The notes beneath the pieces were generated by a model. It ran no database searches and had not been told where the DNA came from. It was given only the letters and a program-made list of their open reading frames with translations. The position numbers were made by a program, and so were the translations under genes. 64,000 bases of DNA from CAZSDP01 sp964605665 (GTDB lineage Bacteria > Planctomycetota > UBA8108 > UBA1146), in contig CAZSDP010000001.1 in the NCBI GenBank assembly GCA_964605665.1, positions 62,001 to 126,000 of the forward strand, written 5' to 3'. Every line of letters starts with the position of its first letter. Within the stretch, counting starts at the first letter, position 1. Positions 1 to 8,956 of this stretch are shown one piece after another.

Positions 1-538
1 CGGGAGTCAAGTTGACCAGGCCATCGGTAAGTGACAATCCTTGTGCTGCAGTGATCACGACACCACCGGTTTGGGTGATGGAATTGGTCACCGGAGGTGA
101 GTCAAAGACACCATCGATGAAAGAGAGTTCAAAAGAGGCGCTACTGGTGACGATGGCGGTGGGAATCCAGATGACTTGGAGTAGTTCTTGAGCTGTACCT
201 GCCGGTATAGTCTGCCCACCGAAGGGTGGAGCTGCGTCCGCGATGAGTCCGAGCACGATCCCACCTGAACCCGGGAGGACGTTAGCGAAGAGCCCCTCTG
301 CAGCTTCCGCGGGTCCAATTGCCTCGATGGCGATCGGGATTGCCAAATTCGGATCATAGGAAAACGCAAGGAATATCGACTCGATCGCCTCGTCCGAATC
401 GACGGTCAGAGTGCTGGGGGATCCAACGAAGTCGTCGACAACGGTCGAATCGAAGCTGAGAGAGTTCTGCGCAGTTAGCGGAGCTTTCGACGAGAGCAGA
501 ATGACTGCCACGATGATCGATAGAGATCGGGCATTCAT
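1..538 (-). CDS. Secreted cohesin-like protein, N-terminal part (cut by window edge)
   Basis: Reading leftward from the ATG at 538 the frame stays open to the window edge (179 codons). The start follows GGGAGGA six bases upstream. The product begins with a signal peptide (Met-Asn-Ala-Arg, then a hydrophobic run ending Thr-Ala-Gln near residue 24). A Ser/Thr/Asp-rich beta domain follows, with alternating hydrophobic residues and phrases such as FLAFSYDP and SFELSFIDGVF. This pattern resembles cohesin-like beta-sandwich domains of secreted planctomycete proteins, an inference from style rather than a proven match. The C-terminal part, which might carry a dockerin or anchor, lies outside the window. 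Confidence 0.7.
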   Translation of the reverse strand, partial: MNARSLSIIVAVILLSSKAPLTAQNSLSFDSTVVDDFVGSPSTLTVDSDEAIESIFLAFSYDPNLAIPIAIEAIGPAEAAEGLFANVLPGSGGIVLGLIADAAPPFGGQTIPAGTAQELLQVIWIPTAIVTSSASFELSFIDGVFDSPPVTNSITQTGGVVITAAQGLSLTDGLVNLTP

Positions 539-730
539 CAGATTCCTCCCGTGAGAGCTGAAGGCAAGTCGCTTTGATTGGAAAGTTCCCAGACACCCTC
601 CATTGTACCGCTTGAGGCAGGTCTTGGGATAGCTCGGAAGTTCGCTCTTACCAGGGGGTTCATCGCTGATTTGGTCGACTTCGAGAGCCAGTCTCGGCAA
701 TCTGGGTACTCATTGCCGGAAGGAGCACCG

Positions 731-1816
731 ATGTCGTCAAACTCTGATCTTACTTTGCTTAAAGAGCTTGCCTTGGCGGCCGGCCCTCCTGGAGCTGAGG
801 GTGAAGTTCGTCAGATCGTCCGATCGGCTTTAGAGGGGGCTGGGCACTTCTCACACGATCGATTGGGGAGCTTGCTGTGTGAATTGCGTGGATCAGCAGA
901 CGGTCCTCGTGTTGTCCTCGATGCGCATCTCGACGAAGTCGGGTTTATGGTGCAGGCGATCACCGCTGAAGGCCGAATCAAATTTGTACCTCTCGGTGGA
1001 TGGTGGGGTCACGTTCTCTTGGCTCAGCGGGTCAATATTATGACTGAAGCGGGTCAGAAAGTTCCCGGCGTGATCGCCAGCAAGCCACCTCACTTCTTGA
1101 GTGAGTCGGAGCGCAAGAGTGTTCTCACTCCTCCTGCTATGTTGATCGATGTGGGGGTCTCTAGCCGATCGGAGGCAGAAGATCTCGGTATTCAAGTCGG
1201 TGATTCTATCGCCCCGCACTCAGAGTGGATCGAGATGGGGGGAGGCGTGGTGAGCTGTAAGGCATTTGATGATCGGGTGGGGGTTGGAGTGATGGTTGAG
1301 ACATTGCTCAACCTTGCGAAAAACCCGACGATGCCGAATACGGTGGTCGGCGTCGCTGCGGTGCAGGAGGAAGTGGGGTGTCGGGGGGCAGAGACCTCCA
1401 GTACTCTTTCTGATCCTGACGTTGCTGTCGTCTTAGAAGGGACGCCAGCCGATGATGCTCCCGGGACCGCGGACCGCCAAGCAGTTCTCGGTTCTGGTCC
1501 GCAACTCCGATTCTATGATCCGACAGCAATTTCGAATAAGAAGTTGATACGGAGTGTGGAAAGAACTGGGGAGAAAATAGGGGTGTCGACCCAGCTTGCC
1601 GTTCGTGCAAGTGGTGGCACAGATGCACGTTCGATTCAGCGATCAGGGCAAGGGGTACCGACCGTCGTCATTGGGGTTCCTGCGCGATACATCCACACCC
1701 ATGTGTCGATCATCGATCCTTCAGACTATCGAGATGCGATAACGTTGACCGAGGCAGTTGTCCGTTCTCTCGATTCGAAGGCCGTGGCAGAGCTCCATGA
1801 TTTCAGCGGAGACTAA
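731..1816 (+). CDS. M42 family metallo-aminopeptidase
   Basis: A cytoplasmic di-zinc aminopeptidase of the glutamyl-aminopeptidase/endoglucanase M family, 361 residues, a normal length. Likely metal and catalytic residues are visible: H66 and D68 in DAHLDEVG, D180/D181 in AFDDRVG, the E213-E214 pair in VQEEVGCRG, E236 in VVLEGTP, and a late histidine (H322 or H324) in YIHTHVSIID. The frame is open from 578, but the ATG at 731 is chosen because GGAAGGAGC precedes it by a proper distance and the M42 fold begins right after it. It stands alone between a divergent secreted-protein gene and a small cupin. Peptide recycling is the expected role. Confidence 0.9.
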   Translation: MSSNSDLTLLKELALAAGPPGAEGEVRQIVRSALEGAGHFSHDRLGSLLCELRGSADGPRVVLDAHLDEVGFMVQAITAEGRIKFVPLGGWWGHVLLAQRVNIMTEAGQKVPGVIASKPPHFLSESERKSVLTPPAMLIDVGVSSRSEAEDLGIQVGDSIAPHSEWIEMGGGVVSCKAFDDRVGVGVMVETLLNLAKNPTMPNTVVGVAAVQEEVGCRGAETSSTLSDPDVAVVLEGTPADDAPGTADRQAVLGSGPQLRFYDPTAISNKKLIRSVERTGEKIGVSTQLAVRASGGTDARSIQRSGQGVPTVVIGVPARYIHTHVSIIDPSDYRDAITLTEAVVRSLDSKAVAELHDFSGD

Positions 1817-1952
1817 ACATCGATGTCTTGCAGTGAGTGCAGCTGGATTTGTAGAGAGATGCAATCATTGCGACCGTGTCGGCAGTGGTTTTGAGATAGA
1901 TTGACAGCCTAACCACAATTCACAGCTCGATTCCCTGCAGGTATGCCAAACG

Positions 1953-2288
1953 ATGAAAGCTCAGAGAATGACGGCCGTCGATACCCATGATTTACCTTGG
2001 CGTGAGACTCCACATCCCGGAGTCCGCTGGAAGAAGGTCTCCTTTGATGGGGAGGCATCCGTCGTTCTACTCGACTTCGCGCCGGGAGCGAGCTACGAGG
2101 CGCACCGTCATCCAGCGGGAGAGCGATATTTCGTACTTTCCGGCTCACTCCGAGATGGGGGACGAACCTACGGTGAGGGATCCTGGGTGGTGCACCCCCC
2201 CGGTTCGACGCACCACCCGTCCTCCCCGGAGGGGTGCCGGCTATTGGTGCTTTTACCCGCCCCGATCGAGCCATTGGGGAGCTCTTAG
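1953..2288 (+). CDS. Small cupin-domain protein (ChrR-like cupin)
   Basis: A single-domain cupin of 111 residues. Cupin motif 1 is visible as a His-Arg-His-Pro-Ala-Gly-Glu-Arg-Tyr segment leading into FVLSGSL, and motif 2 as SWVVHPPGSTHHPSS; together they supply the usual His/Glu metal ligands. It resembles the metal-binding cupin half of ChrR anti-sigma factors, but there is no zinc-binding anti-sigma domain and no sigma factor gene beside it, so a stand-alone metal-dependent or sensor cupin is all that can be claimed. A second in-frame ATG at 1968 could be the true start. Confidence 0.75.
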   Translation: MKAQRMTAVDTHDLPWRETPHPGVRWKKVSFDGEASVVLLDFAPGASYEAHRHPAGERYFVLSGSLRDGGRTYGEGSWVVHPPGSTHHPSSPEGCRLLVLLPAPIEPLGSS

Positions 2289-2472
2289 CGGGTTGAGTTT
2301 CGCGCCGATCCGCTCAAAGAATTTATCGGACTTTCTGCTGAGTCTACTGCCCTCTCCTGGATCGGCCGATAGGGACATCGTAGGATCCCCGTCCCAAATT
2401 AGGGGAATCGCCCGGAGGAAACTGGCGGAAGGTGGGTTGTGCCTCGCCTTCTGATCCCTCGAAGGAGATACG

Positions 2473-5400
2473 ATGCCGAGCTTCGGATCGAATAGTGGAT
2501 ACGTCGATGATCTCTACCAGCAGTATCTCAATGACCCAGAGAGTGTCAGCTCTGCGTGGCGAGAGTTTTTTGCGGACTTCAAGCCGGGAACCACTCCTTC
2601 ACCGAAGAGCAGCGCTCCGAGTCCTCAGATTGAGCCGATCGCTCAAGGAGAGGCACCTTCGAGTACCGCCACCGCTACAGAAGTTTCGACTCAGATCTCT
2701 GTAACGGCAGAGGTCGAAACTGCAGATGAGTTACCAACTTCAGAACTCGAAGTGATCCGTGGTGTTGCCGCAAAAATTGTTGAGAACATGGAAACTTCAA
2801 TTGGAGTTCCCACGGCGACGACGGTACGTACCATTCCAGTTCGATTACTAGAAGAAAATCGACGGTTGATCAATGAGCATCAGCAGGCGTCGGCACAAAC
2901 GAAAGTTAGCTTCACTCATCTGATCGCTTATGCAGTAGTCCGGGCCCTCGAAAAGCACCCGGAAATGAACCACGGCTACCAAGAGGTGGATTCAGTTCCA
3001 CATCGCATTGTTCGTAGCTACACAAACCTAGGGCTCGCAATTGATGTTGAACGTCGTGGTCAGCGAAGCCTCGTCGTGCCGAATTTGAAAGATGCAGCTC
3101 AGTTTAGATTTGCAGAGTTTCTGCAGAGTTACAACGACGTCGTCGCGCGAGCACGTCGAAGTAAATTGACGCTCGACGATTTTGAAGACTCATCCGTGAC
3201 GATCACCAATCCGGGGATGATTGGGACAATCATGTCTGTTCCCCGCCTCATGGCGGGACAGGGAACAATCATCGGAGTCGGGGCGATCGCATACCCTCCT
3301 CAATGTGCGGGAATGTCCCTGGATACGGTTGCTGAGTTAGGTCTCTCAAAGGTGATGACGCTCACCAGTACTTACGATCACCGAGTGATCCAAGGTGCGG
3401 AGTCGGGGGCGTTTCTCGCGACAATGGAAGGCCTATTGCTCGGCGGTGAGAAATTCTACGATGAGATCTTTGAATCTCTCGGCGTTCCACACGAGCCATT
3501 TCTATGGACATTCAGGGAAGAGCAATACTCACCAGTCGGATTCGACAAGAGTAGCGCGTCCGCTCGCCAAGCACGCGTCATGGAATTGATTCGCGCATAT
3601 CGTGTTCGTGGTCACTTGATGGCAAACCTTGACCCACTAGGTACGTCTCCCGAACCCCATCCAGAACTTGAACTCCACAAGTACGACTTGAGTATCTGGG
3701 ATCTCGACCGCTCATTTCTTGCCGGGGGAGTTGGCGGAGAACGTGGGGTGATGAAGCTTCGGACGATTCTAGACACCCTTCGACAAACCTACTGTCAATA
3801 TGTCGGTGTCGAGTACATGCACATCAGCGATCCCATTGAGCGTCATTGGCTGCAGGAGAGAATGGAAACGACGCGCAATGAAGAGCCGCTGAGCGTTGAA
3901 GAAAAGCTGGGAATCCTTCATGAACTCAATCGCGCAGAATCGTTTGAGCGATTCTTGCATACCACCTACCTCGGCCAAAAGAGATTCAGCTTGGAGGGGT
4001 GCGAAACACTGATTCCGGTTCTTGAAGCGGCACTGACCTATGCTTGTGAGTTTGGCATCGAAGAGGCGTTCATCGGAATGGCGCATCGAGGACGATTGAA
4101 TGTACTTGCCAACGTTTTGGGTAAACCGTTGGAGCAGATCTTTCACGAATTCGAGGACGTGGACCCTGCGTCGATTCAAGGATCGGGAGATGTTAAATAT
4201 CACCTTGGAGCGACGGGAAAACACGTCGGACGTGATGGCAAAGAAATCACCCTCTCTCTCGCTCCAAATCCCAGTCATTTAGAGTCGGTAGATCCTGTTG
4301 TCGAAGGTATGGTTCGAGCACGCCAGGATCAATTGGGGGAGAGCGAAGGCAATAATGTTCTGCCGATATTGATTCATGGAGACGCGGCTTTTGCAGGCCA
4401 AGGGGTGGTGTTCGAAACTTTGAACATGTCCCAGCTTCGTGGATATGCGACCGGCGGGACGATCCACATCGTGATCAACAACCAAATCGGTTTTACCACG
4501 GGACCTGAAGATGCCCGCAGTTCTCACTACTGTACTTCAGTCGCTAGATCGGTAGCGGCGCCGATTTTTCATGTCAACGCGGATCACCCACAAGCGGCGG
4601 TCCGGATGACTCGATTGGCGTTGGCTTATCGTCAGGAGTTTGAAAAAGATGTGGTGATCGATCTCGTTTGCTATCGACGCTGGGGGCATAACGAGGGTGA
4701 CGAGCCAGCTTTCACTCAGCCACTCACTGTCGAGAAAATTGAAAATCATCGGTCGACCAGGAAGCTTTCTGCTGAGCGGCTACTTCTGCGCGAAGAAGTT
4801 GACCCACAAACGGTCGAGAGAATGCTGGAGGATTTCCAAGAGTTACTCGATCAGGCCCATCAAGACGCAAAAGCGACAATTCCCGAAGAGAACGGAGTCC
4901 GTACTCGTCCTGATCACGAAGAGACGGAAGGCGTTGCAACCACTTCGATGGAGACTGGTGTCGACGCGGAGACCTTCGATCAGCTGCTCGACGGCGTATT
5001 CAGTGTTCCCGATTCCTTCACGATTCATCCGAAGTTGGAAAACCAGTTCAATCGTCGACTTGAACAAGCGGCACAAGGAAGAATCGACTGGGGTTTAGGA
5101 GAACTGCTGGCCTTGGGATCGTTGGTAAAGAGTGGCGTGCCGGTTCGCTTCAGTGGCGAAGACAGCGGTCGGGGTACATTCAGCCAACGACACGCGGTGG
5201 TCGTTGACTGTAGCAATGGCGAGGAGCACGTCCCGCTGGCGAACCTCGCTTCTGATCAGGCTGATTTCCAGATTTACGACAGCCTCCTCTCTGAGTTTGC
5301 AGTTCTTGGATTTGAGTACGGCTATAGCGTGACGAATCCGAACACCTTGACGATATGGGAAGCCCAGTTTGGGGACTTTGTCAACGGTGCCCAAGTCATC

Positions 5401-6099
5401 ATCGATCAATTCGTCTCGAGCGCAGAGGAGAAGTGGGGGCTGAGATCTCCGCTGGTTATGCTTTTGCCTCACGGGTATGAGGGTCAAGGGCCTGAACATT
5501 CGAGCGCTCGCTACGAGCGTTTCCTTCAGTTGTGTGCAGAAGGTAATCTTCGGGTATGTCAGCCGAGTACCCCAGCTCAGCACTTCCACCTTCTGAGGAG
5601 GCAAGCGTTGAGTGAAATCAAGAAGCCTTTGGTCGTATTGACGCCGAAAAGTCTCTTGCGACTGCCTGCAGCTGCCAGTGCCCCTGGCGATTTTCAGCAG
5701 GGAGGATTTCAGGAAGTTCTCGATGACCCGCTGAGAGGCGAAGGGACGAAGAGGATCCTCTTCACCAGTGGGCGGATTTACTACGACCTCTTAGAAGAAC
5801 GAGAAAAGCGGAGTCAGTCAGGTGTTTCAGTGGTTCGTGTGGAACAATTCTATCCGTTTCCAAGAAGTGCCTTGCTCGACATCGTGAATAGTTCAAGTGA
5901 CGCGGAACTCTTCTGGGTCCAAGATGAACCCAGAAACATGGGAGCTTGGAGTTTCTTGGTCGAGAGATTTGCTCCCTGGTTGGGTGGTCGCGATCTTCAT
6001 TTTGTCGGTCGACCTTGGAGTGCAAGTCCTGCTAGCGGATCTAAAGGCGCGCATGTTGCGGAAGCTCAAGCGATTTTCGATGAGGTGTTTGAAGAGTGA
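2473..6099 (+). CDS. kgd: Multifunctional 2-oxoglutarate decarboxylase/dehydrogenase E1 with fused E2 domain
   Basis: This 1208-residue protein has the architecture of mycobacterial Kgd. It starts with a short E1 N-terminal segment (residues 1-45), then a Pro/Ser/Thr-rich linker, an acyltransferase (E2) catalytic domain without lipoyl domain (about 85-330), and the thiamine-diphosphate E1 part (about 360-1208). The E2 active-site motif is DHRVIQGAESG with His303. In E1 I see HRGRLN from His538, the ThDP/Mg motif GDAAFAGQG at 636-644 and NNQIGF from N669. It decarboxylates 2-oxoglutarate and needs a separate lipoylated E2 and E3, not present here. The start has a strong site (GAAGGAGATACG before ATG). 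Its stop overlaps the GTG of the RNase D gene, so the two are translationally coupled. Confidence 0.93.
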   Translation: MPSFGSNSGYVDDLYQQYLNDPESVSSAWREFFADFKPGTTPSPKSSAPSPQIEPIAQGEAPSSTATATEVSTQISVTAEVETADELPTSELEVIRGVAAKIVENMETSIGVPTATTVRTIPVRLLEENRRLINEHQQASAQTKVSFTHLIAYAVVRALEKHPEMNHGYQEVDSVPHRIVRSYTNLGLAIDVERRGQRSLVVPNLKDAAQFRFAEFLQSYNDVVARARRSKLTLDDFEDSSVTITNPGMIGTIMSVPRLMAGQGTIIGVGAIAYPPQCAGMSLDTVAELGLSKVMTLTSTYDHRVIQGAESGAFLATMEGLLLGGEKFYDEIFESLGVPHEPFLWTFREEQYSPVGFDKSSASARQARVMELIRAYRVRGHLMANLDPLGTSPEPHPELELHKYDLSIWDLDRSFLAGGVGGERGVMKLRTILDTLRQTYCQYVGVEYMHISDPIERHWLQERMETTRNEEPLSVEEKLGILHELNRAESFERFLHTTYLGQKRFSLEGCETLIPVLEAALTYACEFGIEEAFIGMAHRGRLNVLANVLGKPLEQIFHEFEDVDPASIQGSGDVKYHLGATGKHVGRDGKEITLSLAPNPSHLESVDPVVEGMVRARQDQLGESEGNNVLPILIHGDAAFAGQGVVFETLNMSQLRGYATGGTIHIVINNQIGFTTGPEDARSSHYCTSVARSVAAPIFHVNADHPQAAVRMTRLALAYRQEFEKDVVIDLVCYRRWGHNEGDEPAFTQPLTVEKIENHRSTRKLSAERLLLREEVDPQTVERMLEDFQELLDQAHQDAKATIPEENGVRTRPDHEETEGVATTSMETGVDAETFDQLLDGVFSVPDSFTIHPKLENQFNRRLEQAAQGRIDWGLGELLALGSLVKSGVPVRFSGEDSGRGTFSQRHAVVVDCSNGEEHVPLANLASDQADFQIYDSLLSEFAVLGFEYGYSVTNPNTLTIWEAQFGDFVNGAQVIIDQFVSSAEEKWGLRSPLVMLLPHGYEGQGPEHSSARYERFLQLCAEGNLRVCQPSTPAQHFHLLRRQALSEIKKPLVVLTPKSLLRLPAAASAPGDFQQGGFQEVLDDPLRGEGTKRILFTSGRIYYDLLEEREKRSQSGVSVVRVEQFYPFPRSALLDIVNSSSDAELFWVQDEPRNMGAWSFLVERFAPWLGGRDLHFVGRPWSASPASGSKGAHVAEAQAIFDEVFEE

Positions 6100-7283
6100 T
6101 TGACGCGAATCGGGTTCACTACCTTCGTGCAGTCGAAGACGTGAGCGATCTTGCCGAAGAGGCCCGAAGTGAGGGTCGAATCGCGATTGACGCTGAGTTC
6201 ATTCGTGAGCGGAGTTACTATCCTCAGCTCGCACTCATCCAGGTTGCGACATCGAGTCGTAGCGTACTCATCGACCCGCTCGATGGAGCCGATCTGACTC
6301 CGATCGAAGATCTCGTCAATGACTCTAGTACAACGAAAATTCTCCATGCGGCGAGTCAGGATTTGGAGATTTTCTTTTATCGTACTGGAAAGGCTCCTCG
6401 TAACATTTTTGACACACAAATCGCCGGGGCGCTCGCAGGATTTGGACATCAAAGTTCTTACGCGGCCATGATCGAGCGCACAACAGGAGTCACGCTCAAA
6501 AAAGGAGAGAGTTACACCGATTGGTTACGCAGGCCTCTGTCGAAAAAGCAAGAAGAGTATGCTCTAGACGATGTTCGGTATCTACACCAGGCACATGACT
6601 GCTTACAGGACAGGTTGAACGAGGCAGGTCGGTTGTCGTGGGCGATGGAGGAGATGCAACGCTATGAGGATACTGATTACTTTCAACTGAGTGACGACCA
6701 GCTCTTTCGCAAAGTGAAGCGGTTCGGAACACTTGATCAACGCGGACTTGCCGTCCTTCGAGAACTTGCGATTTACCGTGAGAGAGAAGCTCGCCATCGT
6801 GACCGTCCCCGACGGAATATCATCGCGGATGAGACCTTAGTTGAGATCGCTCGGTCGACTCCAAAAACGATGGATGATTTGACGCGGATGCGTGGTCTAC
6901 ATCCGAGAGAGGCAAAGCGCAGTGGTCGAGATCTTCTCGAAGTTGTTGCTGCTGGCTTGACCGTGCCAGCCACAGAGCGGCCTAAGATCGCCAAGAAGGA
7001 GCGCCTGACCCCAGAGGGTGAGGCGATGGTCGATCTCTTGCAAGCCGTCCTCAGGGCTCTCTGCCGCGCAGTCGGAGTTGCACCCCCGATGGTTGCCAAC
7101 GCTCGAGATGTTGAGAATCTAGTCCGTGATCATTTTTCTGGCGGTTGTGCGCGGAGTGAGAGTGAACTCTTGACCGGGTGGCGACGAGAGTTGGTTGGAG
7201 ATGAACTTGTTCATTTTATTGAGGGGCGAATGAGCGTACATCTCGACCCTGACACGGGTGGACCGGTCTTCGAAGAACGTTAA
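6096..7283 (+). CDS. rnd: Ribonuclease D
   Basis: A 3'-5' exoribonuclease for tRNA and stable RNA maturation, 395 residues. The DEDDy catalytic set is complete: D32 and E34 (IDAEF), D89 (AASQDLE), Y154 and D158 (YALDD). After the nuclease domain comes an HRDC domain (about 205-290) with LAVLRELAIYREREA and a second helical HRDC-like segment to the end. The start codon is GTG at 6096, overlapping the kgd stop in GTGA. Coupling a tRNA-processing nuclease to a TCA-cycle enzyme looks like chance operon packing. Confidence 0.93.
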   Translation: MIDANRVHYLRAVEDVSDLAEEARSEGRIAIDAEFIRERSYYPQLALIQVATSSRSVLIDPLDGADLTPIEDLVNDSSTTKILHAASQDLEIFFYRTGKAPRNIFDTQIAGALAGFGHQSSYAAMIERTTGVTLKKGESYTDWLRRPLSKKQEEYALDDVRYLHQAHDCLQDRLNEAGRLSWAMEEMQRYEDTDYFQLSDDQLFRKVKRFGTLDQRGLAVLRELAIYREREARHRDRPRRNIIADETLVEIARSTPKTMDDLTRMRGLHPREAKRSGRDLLEVVAAGLTVPATERPKIAKKERLTPEGEAMVDLLQAVLRALCRAVGVAPPMVANARDVENLVRDHFSGGCARSESELLTGWRRELVGDELVHFIEGRMSVHLDPDTGGPVFEER

Positions 7284-7314
7284 CGAAAAACCAACCTTCA
7301 TTTGGTTAGTTTCG
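7284..7314. terminator. Hairpin between convergent rnd and radical SAM genes
   Basis: The sequence after the rnd stop can fold as CGAAAAACCAA paired with TTGGTTAGTTTCG, with one bulge and a short loop. It lies in the only gap between two convergent genes and is A/T-rich on both flanks, so it may stop transcription in both directions. The stem is imperfect. Confidence 0.45.
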
Positions 7315-7353
7315 GCTCTTCTATTTGCCAATTTGACTGCCAGGTGACTGTTC

Positions 7354-8697
7354 TTAGTCGACCTGGATGACGTCCATAAAACTGGAAACACTGAAGACTG
7401 CGTTGCCGACCCCAGGGGGCCCGTAGCCGGGAGGGACCGGTAGGCCGTGCTTTTGATGGGTGTCGCGCCAAGCGCGGAGCAATCCAGCATGGTATTCCAA
7501 TGGCGCAGGGCCTTGAGTTTCTCCGGCGGCTTTTCGCTCCATCACTAAGGGAGAGAGAGGCTCAGGGCACCAAACGGTGAAGCGCGGACACACCCCTTGA
7601 GACATGAACCAGTCGAGTCCTTCCGCGGTGCTCGCGACTGCTTCTTGTGGATCCGTAAAGCCGTCGGGTCGTGACATCTCTATGCCTGCAACAAAATTTG
7701 GAATGACGTTCTCTGGTCCAAAAATATCTCGAGCTGCAAGAATTCTCCGGAACCACTCTTCGCGTCCCACATAGCTGGTTTTACCGGGGCAAAGGATCGA
7801 AAAGAGGCGCTCGTCCCAAACTTCATAGTTCGGGTGGTAAATTTGAACGCCGGCGTCCTTGAATTTCTTCTGCTCATCTTCTGGGAGTGCCTGTGCAACG
7901 ACTTTGGAAATCCAACGCCCTGGATAGGCCGTTTCGATCGCCGATGCGTATGCCGCGTAGAAGTCTGCCTCACTCTGACCTTTGAGAGAGCGAGTAATAC
8001 TTCCCCCAGTCAGGGTGTATGCATGGGTGTTTGATGTGACGCTAGAGATGATTCCAAGCGCCTCGATGACCTCTTCGACCGGCTTCACAGTTCGATAGGG
8101 GCGCCCTGCCTTCACTTGTTGGCGGTAGTTTTCGTTGATGTCGCAAAATCTACATTCCTCTTGGAAACCGAAGTACTGACATTTTCGATAAACGGTGAGG
8201 TAAATTAAATAGCCCCACTCGATGGTAGGAGCCACTTCATGGACCGGTTGCCCGCTTTCAAGTGACTGCTGGTAGTACTCGGGAACAGGAAGGAGTTCGA
8301 CTTCAGCGAGTTCTTTCATTCCGCATCCGAGAACGAGGGATCCGTCTCTGACATATGCGCGGTATGACGAGTACGGATTGACTCGAACCGAAACCGTCGT
8401 CGGTTGGTACTGGTTCTCTCCGCCGAAGAAACGTATCTCTTCTGGTGCTCGGAGGTTCTCTTCGCCTTGCATTTCAGAAATGGGAACCATGTCAAAACTA
8501 AAGATGAAGTAGCTCTTCGTCTTGAAATCGGCGCAGAAGCGTAGAGCCTCTTCATCAAAGGCAATTCCCAAACGCAATAGGTCTTCCTTGAGAAGTACTT
8601 CTCTCGGCAGATCATCAAACTGATCTTCGAGTCTCCTCAGATCCTCGAGGCGTTGTGAGTGCAGCTCACTGGAGAGTTCTCGGTTGGGCGTTTTCAT
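7354..8697 (-). CDS. Radical SAM protein with atypical CX8CX2C motif
   Basis: A 447-residue protein with a radical SAM-type barrel. Cys173, Cys182 and Cys185 (in RKC, then ECRFCDIN) are the only clustered cysteines, giving CX8CX2C rather than CX3CX2C. A following Thr-Gly-Gly-Ser (LTGGSITR) matches the SAM-binding GGE-like strand position, and the C-terminal half has the expected alternation of strands and helices. The substrate is unknown. The frame is open to 8820, but the ATG at 8697 is preferred: it has no Shine-Dalgarno site, yet TACACT lies 6 nt upstream, suggesting a leaderless message. No obvious partner gene adjoins it. Confidence 0.8.
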   Translation of the reverse strand: MKTPNRELSSELHSQRLEDLRRLEDQFDDLPREVLLKEDLLRLGIAFDEEALRFCADFKTKSYFIFSFDMVPISEMQGEENLRAPEEIRFFGGENQYQPTTVSVRVNPYSSYRAYVRDGSLVLGCGMKELAEVELLPVPEYYQQSLESGQPVHEVAPTIEWGYLIYLTVYRKCQYFGFQEECRFCDINENYRQQVKAGRPYRTVKPVEEVIEALGIISSVTSNTHAYTLTGGSITRSLKGQSEADFYAAYASAIETAYPGRWISKVVAQALPEDEQKKFKDAGVQIYHPNYEVWDERLFSILCPGKTSYVGREEWFRRILAARDIFGPENVIPNFVAGIEMSRPDGFTDPQEAVASTAEGLDWFMSQGVCPRFTVWCPEPLSPLVMERKAAGETQGPAPLEYHAGLLRAWRDTHQKHGLPVPPGYGPPGVGNAVFSVSSFMDVIQVD

Positions 8698-8712
8698 TTG
8701 CGCAGTGTACCC
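8698..8712 (-). promoter_or_regulatory. Probable leaderless promoter -10 region of the radical SAM gene
   Basis: On the minus strand the sequence reads GGGTACACTGCGCAA then ATG. TACACT is a good -10 hexamer and six bases separate it from the start codon, which would place the transcription start at the A of ATG. The same 14 bases GGGTACACTGCGCA precede mtnA at the same spacing. No clear -35 box is visible. Confidence 0.55.
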
Positions 8713-8956
8713 TCGACGGCGATTTGTTTGGAGTTCCTGCGACCGATTCGAGGCGCAGTTGTCCGACCGTAGATTTACTACTTTGATGCCACTCAGGGGA
8801 CCCCTTGTGGTTGATCGCATCGATTTTTAGGTCATTTTGGCCAGAGCGCCGGCAAAATAATGCTGCTGTGTAGAGATCAGGTTGAATTCCCAGTTTTACA
8901 CTCGTGAAATACGGAACCTCTCCTCTGAATTACACTCCTCCCGGGTAAGGAGATCG

